From: Theodoxus fluviatilis
Lineage: Eukaryota; Mollusca; Gastropoda; Cycloneritida; Neritidae
Assembly (NCBI GenBank): GCA_034096865.1
Contig: JAWQFJ010001229.1
Coordinates: forward strand, 121,001 to 185,000
Reading direction: 5' to 3'
DNA: 64,000 nucleotides
Each line of letters opens with the position of its first letter. The stretch's first letter is position 1. The notes under the pieces were generated by a model. The model searched no databases. It was not told the DNA's origin and worked only from the letters and a program-made list of their open reading frames with translations. The position numbers and the translations under genes were made by a program. Of this stretch, positions 1-11,076 are shown piece by piece.

Positions 1-470
1 TGCATGAGCGTTGTGTGGATGCCTGATGGAGAAGTCTACAGAATGGTATGGTCTGTGCACCCTTGCTGCATTTGCACTTCATCTCTGTGGTGGGAGACAT
101 GAAGTCTGGCTTTTGTCATTTCATGTTCCTTGTGGTTGAGGATTTTGGCATTTATTATTGCATGATGATATTTCATGCCTTGGCGCACTTGATGTGTGTG
201 TATGCCTAATACAGGAGCGACAGGCAGGGTTTATGAGGATGAAATCTTAAAGGGTGGCTGCAGAGGTTGGAAAGTCTTCACTGCAGGATGAACCAGCTGT
301 ATTCTTTTCCAAGATGAGCAAATTATGACTTCCTTCCATAATTGCGCAACCCTTGAAAGTTCAGAACTCTGTGCAAACTATTTGACTTGGTTTTGAGAGG
401 ACAATGTGATCTTGGTGGGGTTTTGTTCATTTGTCTTTCCTTTAGGGCATTTAAACTTTTTTTGTGATCT
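1..470. other. No gene recognised
   Basis: Low-GC sequence with no exon-like reading frame or familiar repeat that I can support. Confidence 0.5.
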
Positions 471-980
471 GAAGCCTTACTTAGGGTCTGCAGAGGTCCT
501 GAAGCCTTACTTAGGGTCTGCAGAGGTCCTGAAGCCTTACTTAGGGTCTGCAGAGGTCCTGAAGCCTTACTTAGGGTCTGCAGAGGTCCTGAAGCCTTAC
601 TTAGGGTCTGCAGAGGTCCTGAAGCCTTACTTAGGGTCTGCAGAGGTCCTGAAGCCTTACTTAGGGTCTGCAGAGGTCCTGAAGCCTTACTTAGGGTCTG
701 CAGAGGTCCTGAAGCCTTACTTAGGGTCTGCAGAGGTCCTGAAGCCTTACTTAGGGTCTGCAGAGGTCCTGAAGCCTTACTTAGGGTCTGCAGAGGTCCT
801 GAAGCCTTACTTAGGGTCTGCAGAGGTCCTGAAGCCTTACTTAGGGTCTGCAGAGGTCCTGAAGCCTTACTTAGGGTCTGCAGAGGTCCTGAAGCCTTAC
901 TTAGGGTCTGCAGAGGTCCTGAAGCCTTACTTAGGGTCTGCAGAGGTCCTAAAGCCTTACTTAGGGTCTGCAGAGGTCCT
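471..980 (+). repeat. 30-bp tandem repeat, 17 copies
   Basis: The unit GAAGCCTTACTTAGGGTCTG plus CAGAGGTCCT occurs exactly 17 times. The only variant I see is an A for G at the start of the last unit. Because 30 is divisible by three, both strands show long open frames (KPYLGSAEVL repeated on plus). These are best read as by-products of the array. Confidence 0.95.
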
Positions 981-990
981 AATTCTCTTG

Positions 991-1535
991 ACAGATGAAG
1001 AGAGGGAAATGCTGTGCAATATGTCACTGCTGCTGGTGAACATCCTGGACTGTTGCTAAGTCCTTTCTTGAAGTTCTCAGAGTTTAGAAGTAGCCAATGA
1101 GTTTTTGTTTTTTACATAATAATTTGATAAATACAAAGAAATTGGACCCACTTGATCTCAGCATCTTGAACTTCTGGATTTTTACAGCTTACTTAGTTTT
1201 ACTGCATTTCTTAAATAAGCATTGCACTTTCTTTCTCATTAGTCAATCTTTAAGATAACTAGATTAAATACATCAACTACCTTTTCTGTTTTCAGTGCAT
1301 GCCTAGTACATGTGCAACCTATAAACCTCACCAATTGAAGCCCTATTTGATTGTTACAGCTGTCTCGATTTATATGACTTGATGATGGAAGAAATAAAGA
1401 ATTTAAAGAAACAAACTTCAGTAGAGTTTTGTCTTTTCTTTTCTTCAAATAGATGAAGCCTTCTTGTAATTGCTTGGAATTTGATACTGAAGCTTTATGC
1501 TCATGGCTACTGACTGCATGGATCATGCTACTGTC
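991..1535. other. No gene recognised
   Basis: AT-rich unique-looking sequence between the 30-bp satellite and the outer Harbinger end; nothing supportable. Confidence 0.4.
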
Positions 1536-1538
1536 CTG

Positions 1539-1812
1539 GGCCTGTATGCACGTCAGAAGCGGTTAGCATAAACGCGTTTAGAGCATAAACGCGGTTAGCT
1601 ACACGGGCCCTACAGCCTGGGCCTGCAAACGTCGGTCCGTTTAGTGGACTAATCGCGTTATCGGTATGCACGTCAATCTGGTTAGCCTATCCTATACGGA
1701 TTTTCGCGTATAAAGTTATCGCACCTCCGAGGTCCGATAGAGGGCCTAAACGCGTTTTTTCGAGCACGACAGCGGCGTCTTCTGCGAAGAAACAGGATTT
1801 TCCGGAACCGGG
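1539..1812 (+). repeat. Left long inverted repeat of the outer element
   Basis: It matches 13618-13855 in reverse. It holds an internal partial duplication (a second GGGCCTGCAAACGTCGG around 1620-1640) absent from the right arm. Homology ends exactly where the GGGGATAGAGGG tract begins. Confidence 0.75.
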
Positions 1813-2935
1813 TGGGGATAGAGGGTGAGGATAGTGGGTGGGGATGGGAGGTGGGGATGGCGGGTGGGGATGGGGTGGGTGGGGATGCAGGGTGGGGATG
1901 GAGGGTGGGGATGGAGGATGGGGATGGGGGGTGGGGAGGAGGAGGAGGAGGAGAGGAGGGGGAGGAGGAGGAGGGGGAGGAGGAGGAGGGGGTGGAGGAG
2001 GAGGGGAAGAGGGGGAGGAGGAAGAGGGGAAGAGGGGGAGGAGGAGGGGGACGAGGAGGGGAGGAGGGGGAGGAGGAGGGGGAGGAGGAGAGGGAGGAGG
2101 GGGAGGGGGAGGAGGAGGGGAGGAGGAGGAGGAAGACGGGGGGGAGGAGGGGGAGGAGGACGGGGAGGGGGAGGGGGAGGAGGACGGGGAGGGGGAGGAA
2201 GAGGGGAGGAGGGGGGGGAGGAGGGGAGGACGGGGGGGGAGGAGGACGGGGAGGGGGAGGGGCAGGAGGGGGAGGAGGTGGAGGAGGGGGAGGGAAAGAG
2301 GGGGAGGAGGAGGGGGAGGAAGAGGGGAAGAGGGGGAGGAGGAGGGGGAGGAGGAGGGGAAGAGGGGGAGGAGAAGGGGGATGAGGAGGGGGAGGAGGAG
2401 GGGGAGGGGGAGGAGGAGGGGAGGAGGAGGAGGATGACGGGGGGGAAGAGGGGGGGGAGGAAGAGGGGAGGAGGGGGAGGAGGTGGAGGGGGAGGAAGAG
2501 GGGAGGAGGGGGAGGAGGACGGGGGGGAGGAGGAGGAGGAGGACGGGGAGGGGGAGGGGGAGGGGGGGGAGGAGGGGGAGGGGAAGAGGTGGAGGAGGAC
2601 GGGGGGGGAGGAGGGGGAGGAGGACAAGGGGGAGGACGGGGAGGGGGAGGAGGACGGGGAGGGGGAGGAGGAGGAGGAGAGGGAGGAGGGGGAGGGGGAG
2701 GAGGAGGGAGAGGAGGACGGGGGGGAGGAGGGGGAGGGGGAGGAGGACGGGGGAAGGAGGGGGAGGGGAGGGGGAGGAGGACGGGGGAGGGGGAGGAGGA
2801 GGGGGAGGGGGAGGAGGAGGGGGAGAAGGAGGAGGGGGAGGAGGAGGGGAGGAGGAATGGGAGGGGGAGGAGGAGGGGGAGGAGAAAGAGGGAGAGGAGG
2901 GGGAGGAGGAGGAGGAGGAGGAGGAGGAGGAGAAA
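1813..2935 (+). repeat. 1.1-kb GGA/GGGGA purine tract
   Basis: The first part is a GGGGATGGnnGGTGGGGATGG array. It then becomes GGGGGAGGAGGAGG with GGACGGGG and GGAAGAGGGG variants. The plus strand is almost purely purine with dense runs of four or more G, so quadruplex and triplex structures are plausible. Long proline-, glycine- or serine-rich frames here have no coding support. Confidence 0.9.
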
Positions 2936-3138
2936 TGTTGAATGCATGAATAGGTCGTGCATTGCAAAATTGGAAATGCGGGTCAATGCACCTTCACGCG
3001 AAAGCACCTGTCAGTGGATTTCGTTGCGATATAACAACAATGTATTCCGCGCGTCAGCTATAAATAGACGTGCGCGAACTTGGAAGATCGGCGTGTAGAT
3101 GACCTGCATTTCCATTTGTAAAAGATAAGCGCTTTAAC

Positions 3139-3483
3139 GACCTATTGATGCAATCAACATACAGCTTTGATAAATTAATGCTGTTCATGGCTTACATTTT
3201 CTTTGGATGGGTTTCTAGTGTCCCAATATACAGCTTTTTCTGTTCGAACTGTAGACAGCGTGTGTGTGTTTAGCTATACGTCTCCGTTTAGCGCGATGTG
3301 CATACCAAATCCAGTTAGGGCTTATACGTGGTTAGGGCCCGTATAGCTAAACACACACTCGCTGTCTACGGTTAGCACAGAAAAAGCTGTATATTGGGAC
3401 ACTAGAAACCCCATCCAAAGAAAATGTAAGCCATGAACAGCATTAATTTATCAAAGCTGTATGTTGAATGCATCAGTAGGTCG
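3139..3483. repeat. Inverted repeat with ~140-bp arms
   Basis: Arms 3139-3280 and 3340-3483 pair in reverse over CATACAGCTTTGATAAATTA, ATTTTCTTTGGATGG and GTGTGTTTAGCTATACG with a few mismatches, around a 59-bp loop. A further direct partial copy of the right arm lies at 3590-3700, and a diverged one at 53940-54110. Confidence 0.8.
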
Positions 3484-3720
3484 GAAAGGCTGGTACATGT
3501 TACAATTCGCAATGCAGGTCGACACGGCGAAGAATCCGTGGCGACGGCTCCACTGCTTACATTGCATGTTCGCACAGAAATCGCTGTATTTGGGGGATAC
3601 TAAAACCCCATCCAAAGAAAATGTAAGCCATGAACAGCATTAATTTATCAAAGCTGTATGTTGAACGCATCAATAGCTCGTGAAAGCTCCCACGATTTAA
3701 AATTGCAAATGCAGAGGCGT

Positions 3721-3773
3721 GTTCAAGACACCTACCGGTACGTACCGGTAGCATCTTGAACGACTTGTTACGG
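3721..3773 (+). repeat. Left terminal inverted repeat of inner Harbinger
   Basis: It begins GTTCAAGACACCTACCGG and carries two CCGGTACGTACCGG-like palindromic units. It ends with TCTTGAACGACTTGTTACG, itself an inverted copy of the outer end. Further ACCGGTACGTACCGG units continue to about 3800. Its partner is 13285-13355 in reverse. Confidence 0.8.
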
Positions 3774-3841
3774 CTACCGGTACGTACCGGTACGTACCGC
3801 GCCCGAGAGCCGTTGCGCCCGCTGCGCCGTGCATAGCAAAA

Positions 3842-6800
3842 ATGGCGGATGTTGGAGAAATCTGCGAAGTCGCCCTAGTGGAAAGCATTGGTGGCAGAAG
3901 GTTCAGCCTGCTACTACCGCCAAGACTAGCTGATATGATAGAAAAAGGTAAGCTGATGTTATGGTTATTTATTTATTTGCTATTTTACCTGTTTGTTCAT
4001 ACCAAATTTATTTCTATACCGTTGATGGGCGATTTAATATGTAAGATAATGGCGTGGCGACCTGTCAAGCGTTGAGCTGCTCGCAGCCCATCTGGACAGC
4101 GACAAGGTCAAATCATGACTCAGACTGACAAATGTAAAACAGATGAGCTATCGTTCATAACAATTACAATCAGATAAATGAATGTTTGTCACAAGAAATT
4201 TATACAAACTATGTTGGCTTGTTTAGACTACAGTCAGGGTACTTAACGCCCTTAGTACTGTGTGAGAGGTAGGGCGAGATTCTTGCAACAACAAAACGTG
4301 GCATTTAAATGGTTGGAAATACAGAAATCTTTCACCCGCATGCCCACAGAGCAAGGAGGAGAACAGATAAAACAAAAGCTATGATGCCTTTATTGTTTAA
4401 TCCGAGAGAGACTACTATTTAAGGATTGCCAAGTATTTGAAACATGTATTATTGCAGATCATTTACCATCAACCGTCCTGGCCATTCTCCAACAGAGATA
4501 TGGCACCCAAGAGGACATTTCACTTTGTAAGTACTATAGTTGAACGACTGGATGCATTATAACCCATTAAGACAGCCCACAGATGACCATTATATTGAAA
4601 TTTTTACAAAAGTATTGGATGTGAGAATGAAGCAGCAGCATCTTATGATGCCAAATAAGTCATTTTTAAGTTTACAAGGATTTGAGAAGCATGTATTATG
4701 TACAGAATGGTGCATTTACAAGCCACTCACTTTACTCATTATCAAATTTATTATATCTTCCAATTTCAAGCCATTAAAATTTATTTATTTATGACGATTT
4801 ATCTGGTGTTAAAATGATATGCACATTTTAAGTGTAACAAATGAATATTGTAGTATTGTTGAGCATATCTGAAATTTAGTTTTACTTTATCATTGTTTAT
4901 TTGCATTTCTATTCATGCAGTCCTCTGCATCCATGGGTAAGATAAGAGTGGCCTGATGTTAGAGTGCTGCATGCTTTAATTATCCAACCTTGCATTGAAA
5001 ACCTTTATAAGCGAAAAATTACATTTGCATTTAATCTTCTGCCTTTGCTTTTTTTCCCCCAACTATAAGAAGCTTTTGCTGTCCGCTTACCTCTTTGTGT
5101 GTATTTGTGTGGCCCAAGTAGTTCTGGCATCCCAACGCTTCATGGTGGTGGTCTGCTTTTTAGTTGCATCGTCCATTTGTAGTTAGGCCAACATTTTCAT
5201 GTATATGCTGCTTGCATTGCTTTAATAATGCATCTAAATAACACTTTCATCATTGCCTATCTTTGAAGTTGTTTTAAATGGAAATGCATGCACCATTTAT
5301 GATAATGGAGTTTAGTTTCATGAGAGTTGCATGTACTTGGATTTCAGTTATATATTGGGAATCAGATGGAACAGCAACTGTTATAAAATACAACATTTAT
5401 GAATTTGAAGAGCTTTTGATAATTCAAAATGAAAATGAAAATGAACTAATAATGTTTTAATTGAATGTAGTGATTGTGATGTATTTCATATTATAATTCA
5501 TTCTGTGACAGATATCTTTTCACTGTTGTTGTTTAGCTCTATATAATGTTCAGCCATTTCATTGTGTTGAAGCTTTCGAGCAGTCGGTATTGATTGTGGT
5601 GGAGGCAGGAGTTTATCCTGGAGAACCTCAAGTTCCTCAGCAAGAACCACAATGTAAGTCATAAAGCTAGTCTTCATACAAAAACTGAGAAATTCAAAAC
5701 CCCATGACCACAAGTACATAGAACACTTCATGGCATTGGAATTCATTACATTAAGAAATGTATTTTCCCTTCAGCTAACACACAGCTCAAAATAAAAAAG
5801 AGAGCTCTAGAGAGAGAGAGAGAATGTGTGTGTGTGTGTGTGTGTGTGTCTGTGTTTTGAGGAAGTCTGTGTGCATGCATGCATGCATACATGTGTGTAT
5901 GTTAAGGACGTCTATGTGACTTTAGCATTAAGTACTAGCATTTCCTGCAGATGAATCAACGACACAGTAATACCCTTTCCAACACTGATTGTGGTGTGTT
6001 GTTTTTTGCAGCCACAAGACAGGCATCAGCCGGTCCCTCTCAGCAGCCGCTGTCAGAGGCCCCTGAATCAGTCAGCCTGAGAGGTAAATGTAGGCATGTG
6101 TATCTATTCCTTGTTTCTGCAAATGAATGCCTACGTATCCATAGCCTCCCTGATGCTATTTGCAGCATCATTTACACTTCATCACCATTCCCTTCACATC
6201 CAGTGATTCATGGTGATACAATTCCTTCATATTGCTGTGCATGTCTTGCATGATAGACGTGTGTTGTGCGTGTGTGTATGTTGAGGACGTCTATGTGACA
6301 TTAGCATTATGTACTAGCATTTCCTGCAGATGAATCAACGACACAGTAATACCCTTTCCAACACTGATTGTGGTGTGTTGTTTTTTGCAGCCACAAGACA
6401 GGCATCAGCCGGTCCCTCTCAGCAGCCGCTGTCAGAGGCCCCTGAATCAGTCAGCCTGAGAGGTAAATGTAGGCATGTGTATCTATTCCTTGTTTCTGCA
6501 AATGAATGCCTACATATCCATAGTCTCCCTGATGCTATTTGCAGCATCATTTACACTTCATCACCATTCCCTTCACATCCAGTGATTCATGGTGATATAA
6601 TTCCTCCAGATTGCTGTGCATGTCTTGCATGATAGACGTGTGTTGTGCGTGTGTGTATGTTGAGGACGTCTATGTGACTTTAGCATTAAGTACTAGCATT
6701 TCCTGCAGATGAATCAACGACACAGTAATACCCTTTCCAACACTGATTGTGGTGTGTTGTTGTTTTTTGCAGCCACAAGACAGGCATCACCCGGTCCCTC

Positions 6801-8685
6801 TCAGCAGCCTCTGTTAGAAGCCCCTGAATCAGCCAGCCGGAGAGGTAAATGTAGGCATGTGTACCTATTCCTTGTTTCTGCAATGAATGCCTAATGTGGT
6901 GAACCAAATATATCACTGTCTTTTTAGTATGTGGGACACTCATGACTATAAAGCTTTTGAGACTAAATGTGTATGTTTATGTTCTTATGCAGATCGAAGC
7001 CAGTGGTCACATGAGGCCACCCTGCTTCTCATTAACGAGAGGCAGGAGAAGGACCACTTGTTCCTTCACAACACCACTCAAAGACAGGCATGGCGCAGAG
7101 TGGCCAGCTCTATGGAAGAGAGGGGCTACTGCTTCACTGCGGAGGACTGCTGCCAAAAATTTAGAAACTTGAAGCAGAGGTTTGTGTTTCTCATGCATAC
7201 AATTGTAGCTGCTAGAATATTTATAGGATTATTGATCAAAGGTTATTGTTGTCAATAATTTGAAATCAACAGTTATGAAACAGAAAATTAATATTTATTA
7301 TACAACATAGTTATGTCACAAACAATTTTATGATAAACTAAATGTAGCATGTTGGGGTTACTGACATGTTTCAATGGTTTAGTTGCTTTACAAGGATAAC
7401 ATATAATTATATATAAAAATAATTAATGGACATTAACTGATGATTAAGGCTCAGGTGTAATTCAGTTGAATTATGAAAACAAATGGGAGGGGGAGATGGG
7501 AGAGGTTTCCAAAGGATGGTGGAGGAACGAAATAATACATATAGTTTTCACAGCAGGAGCCTCCTCATAATCATCAGTAACATTATCATAATCAGTAACA
7601 TCATTTTAATTATCATTAATATTATCTTAATAACATCATCATTGTCAATATCTTTTCAATAATCAGGGACATTATAACCATCAGTAACATCATTGTCATA
7701 ATAATTTTTATACTTGATTTTTCACAATCTGTAACATTATCATTCAGACCCCCACGCCACCCCAAATGTGTATATGTACAAAAGCATAAGTATACACATG
7801 ATACAGTGAATATGTTGAAATCCATGTAACACTTTACAATTGAGGGTAAAATATAGACTGCCAGAGTCCAGAAAACAAAACCCATCAAGATAGCCTTTGA
7901 CTGATCATTGTCCCTCACTTCTGCTGCTTGCCAAACTGAGGAAGGACTGGCTGAAATGTTTATCGTTCATTAAACCAGGGATCCCTACACCTTCCGTTCA
8001 ACCAGGTGATCAATATACTCATGGACATGGCTTTGTACATTTACCAAGTTACCTCCTTTGCCACTGAAACCATCATTGTTACCTTCTTTTCTGCAATATG
8101 TTTTCTGTAGCAATTGTATGGAACAAGTAAAATTTTAGGCCAGATGTGTATGGAATCAAAGATTTTCTTTTTGATAGTAAATGTGTTTCTTCACACAAGT
8201 GTAATTACCTTATTCAAAACTTTGTCATGATCTCTTAAGTCAAATATAATAATTGTATTTATTTCAGATACAAAACAATCAAAGACAAGCATGGCACAAC
8301 TGGGAGCAGCAGGTGCCATTGGCCGTATTTTGATCTGCTGGATGCCATGTTCCAGTCGGATCCGGCCATTGTCCCTGTTGCCCCAGTGGCATCAATGCCA
8401 TGGCCAACGTCCTCCTCAGCAACATCAGCACCACAGGAAGAAGAAGACGAAGAGATGCAGGCTCATGATGAGTTGCCCACTCTTCATGTGCCAAGACGGC
8501 GTAAGAGAAAACAGAGGGATGAGCCGGAATGGTTCAAGACCTTCCATGAAGACTTGAAAAAAATGCATATGGAGCGATTGGAGGAAGATAAACGAAAGAC
8601 TGAGATAGAGAGGCAGCGGTTGGCAGTCCTCACGCGAATTGCAGACAATCTTGAAAAACTCAACGTCCACCAACCTTTTCCCTAA
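3842..8685 (+). CDS. Harbinger transposon Myb/SANT-like DNA-binding protein, 8 exons
   Basis: Predicted exons are 3842-3947, 4458-4526, 5537-5653, 6012-6083, 6391-6462, 6773-6844, 6993-7179 and 8268-8685. All have GT-AG borders and compatible phases, giving 370 aa. Residues about 170-255 fit a Myb/SANT-like (Myb_DNA-bind_4 type) domain: QWSHEATLLL, then W in AWRRVASSM, CCQKFRNLKQRYKTIKD, and WPYFDLLDAMF. A basic RRRKRK stretch that could be a nuclear signal and a charged C-terminal helix with likely coiled-coil character follow. PIF/Harbinger elements normally encode such a protein beside the nuclease, where it carries the transposase to the nucleus and the element ends. The gene starts about 120 bp inside the left inverted repeat and runs toward the nuclease gene. 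It has no internal stop and looks intact. Domestication as a host gene cannot be excluded. Confidence 0.85.
5940..6893 (+). repeat. Three tandem copies of a ~379-bp exon-containing segment
   Basis: The segment begins near ACTAGCATTTCCTGCAGATG and repeats at about 5936, 6315 and 6694. Each copy holds one 72-nt exon (6012-6083, 6391-6462, 6773-6844) with intact TTTTGCAG acceptor and GAGAG|GTAAAT donor. Copies 1 and 2 are almost identical; copy 3 differs at several coding positions and lacks the 3' part. Because the exon is 24 codons, any number of copies keeps frame. Confidence 0.85.
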
Positions 8686-9384
8686 TTGATCCAATTGCAG
8701 TTGACATAATTATACATGTAATATCACAGTTAGCCTGTGAGCCCAAACCTATGGCTAATCTTGAAAAAGATCTGACATAGGTCATTAATGAATGAGTTCA
8801 GAAACATTTGGCCTGATAGTTTTATTGTTGTAGCAGTTTATTTGGTATTCAAGCAACATGTGCATTCTTTCAACTCTTCATGTGTACCTCTGGGCAATCT
8901 CTCCAATCTTGTTTTGTTAAGGGGAGACATGGGTAAAAGAGAAGATATTTTTTTACTGCAATGAGTTTTGAAACTTTCATGCATGGTAATTCAAAGATAT
9001 ACATGAAAATAAGAGAAAACCACTTTTGCTCAATGGAAAAAAAAGTACATCATTTGTTAATTATTCAAATAACACATAATTTTCTATCTTTTGAAAAAAT
9101 GTTCAACTCAAAAACTATATACAGCATGATAAAAATGTTGGTTTCCTTAGATTTGTCATGTCAATATATAAAACTATTCAAAAGTGATCTTACTCAAAAT
9201 CACCAGAAAATGACATTTTGACTGTTTTTACAGTGGTGTCTTCCCTTAACTTAAATGCTGTTCATAAACTTTTCACTGCAAACTTATGGGTATTCCATAA
9301 AAAATCTTATATGGGTCATTATGGTTCAAGTTCCAAACTTTTGGGGTACCTAGTTTTTTTGTTGTAGTTTTTGGTTACTGATAA
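8686..9384. other. Convergent intergenic spacer of the Harbinger element
   Basis: AT-rich sequence between the stop of the Myb gene and the stop of the nuclease gene. It should contain the 3' ends of both transcripts. I see no further frame of interest. Confidence 0.6.
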
Positions 9385-11033
9385 TTATGCCAAAGTGTAC
9401 ATTATTTGGACTCTTTTGGTGTGTGCTTCTTGAGCTATTGCCCCCTCTTGTTCTGTGATTACACTGCTGATCTCTTCTACAATGATGTCTGTTTCATCAA
9501 AGGACTCTTTCTGCAGAATGAAGTTATGTAGCACACAACAGGCTGTGATAACTTTGGGCATGTCTCTAGTTCTCCTCATGTCTAAGTTGATCAGACGCCT
9601 GAATTTTCCCTTTAGGAGACCAAAAGCACGTTCTATGTCTACTCTGGTGGAGCTATGCAGCTGGTTGTACTTTTTCTCTTGTGGCGTCAGATGGCCATTG
9701 TCACGAAATGGATTCAAGAGAAACGTGGTCAACCCATATGCTGAATCCCCCAGCAAATGGAAATTGTTTGGAGGTGGATTTGCTCGCAGATAAGAATAGA
9801 GGGGACTGGATTTGAACGCGCGTGCGTCATGGACAGACCCAGGGTAGCCACAATAGATGTCAAGGAAACGCAGATGGCTATCACAAACACCCTGCAAATG
9901 AAATGCAGGATATCCTTTCCTGCAAATGAAGGAGTTGCGGAAGTCAGAGGGGCCAGTGATGGGAATGTATGTTCCATCAATGGCACCAATGACCCCCGGA
10001 AAACCTGTGCGTGCACTAAATGCATCTGCAATTGCAGCATACTGTCGTGGTGATGGCCATGAGACCAATTCTGGAAGAAGTGTTCCTGACAGGATGTTGC
10101 AGATGTTCATCAAGCAATAGTGCAATGATCCCTTGCTCATTCCAAATCTGTCAGCCACACCTCTCAAACTCTCTTGGTTGCTCAAACACCAGAGTGATGC
10201 CAGGGTCCTCTTCTCCAGGCTGATGGTTCTTGCTGGGGTATGTGGACCAAGAAGTTCCAAAAGATCCTGAAAATAAAATGAAAAGATTGTTACACTTTTC
10301 AAAAGATATCATCAGTCATACAAAATCATTAAATTGCTAACTTGATTACAATTCTTGTTTTTCAAAGTGTTGGGTCTTTGAACAAAATATTTATGCTTGT
10401 AAATTGTCAAGTTGGAATTGATCTTGTAAGTAGGGTGACCCTGGGTTATTTTCACCTCTAGGAGAATGAGTGGCTAGCTCCATGCCAGAAAGTTGGTTCA
10501 CTTTCTTTGCTAGCTCATTACAAATTTTCATTATTAGTTAAACTCAAAGATGACAGGACAGGCACAGCTACTTTCCTTTAGCAGTAATTTATATTTTAAG
10601 ATTACATCTTTCAATCATATCAGCAGTCCACATTTCAGGGAAAGGGCATGCACACATTCTAATGATGTGCTACAATCCAGACTTTTGCTGTCAAGTTAAT
10701 GTATAGATTTATTTAGTAGTCAGACCTTTGAATTTCTGGAAGATTTGTAATGGCATTGAAAGGATTTTGTAGACTTGCAGCTTTCTGTTAGTTATGATTT
10801 GTTTCTTCCCTTTTCAACTTTATTATTGGTTTGAAGAACAAATGTTTGTTAGTTATTGAATTCTGTATCAAAACATGTTTTCTACACTGTCTCTAAAATG
10901 TTTTATGCACACTTCATTTAGCACATAAAACTGCAGTTGTCAGATGTCTAGGTATTACAGAAAGATAGCTAATAGTGATGGAGTGGTTGAGGTTTGTGTG
11001 AGTGTGTGTGTGAGTGAGTGTGTGTGTGTGTGA

Positions 11034-11076
<43 letters not shown>

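Noticed and set aside
471..980. CRISPR-like regular 30-bp repeat
   Set aside because: Units are contiguous with no spacers, in a eukaryotic genome; it is a tandem satellite.
1682..3007. Proline-, serine- and glycine-rich frames resembling extensins or collagens
   Set aside because: Compositional translations of a GGA/GGGGA tract; many frames open simultaneously on both strands.
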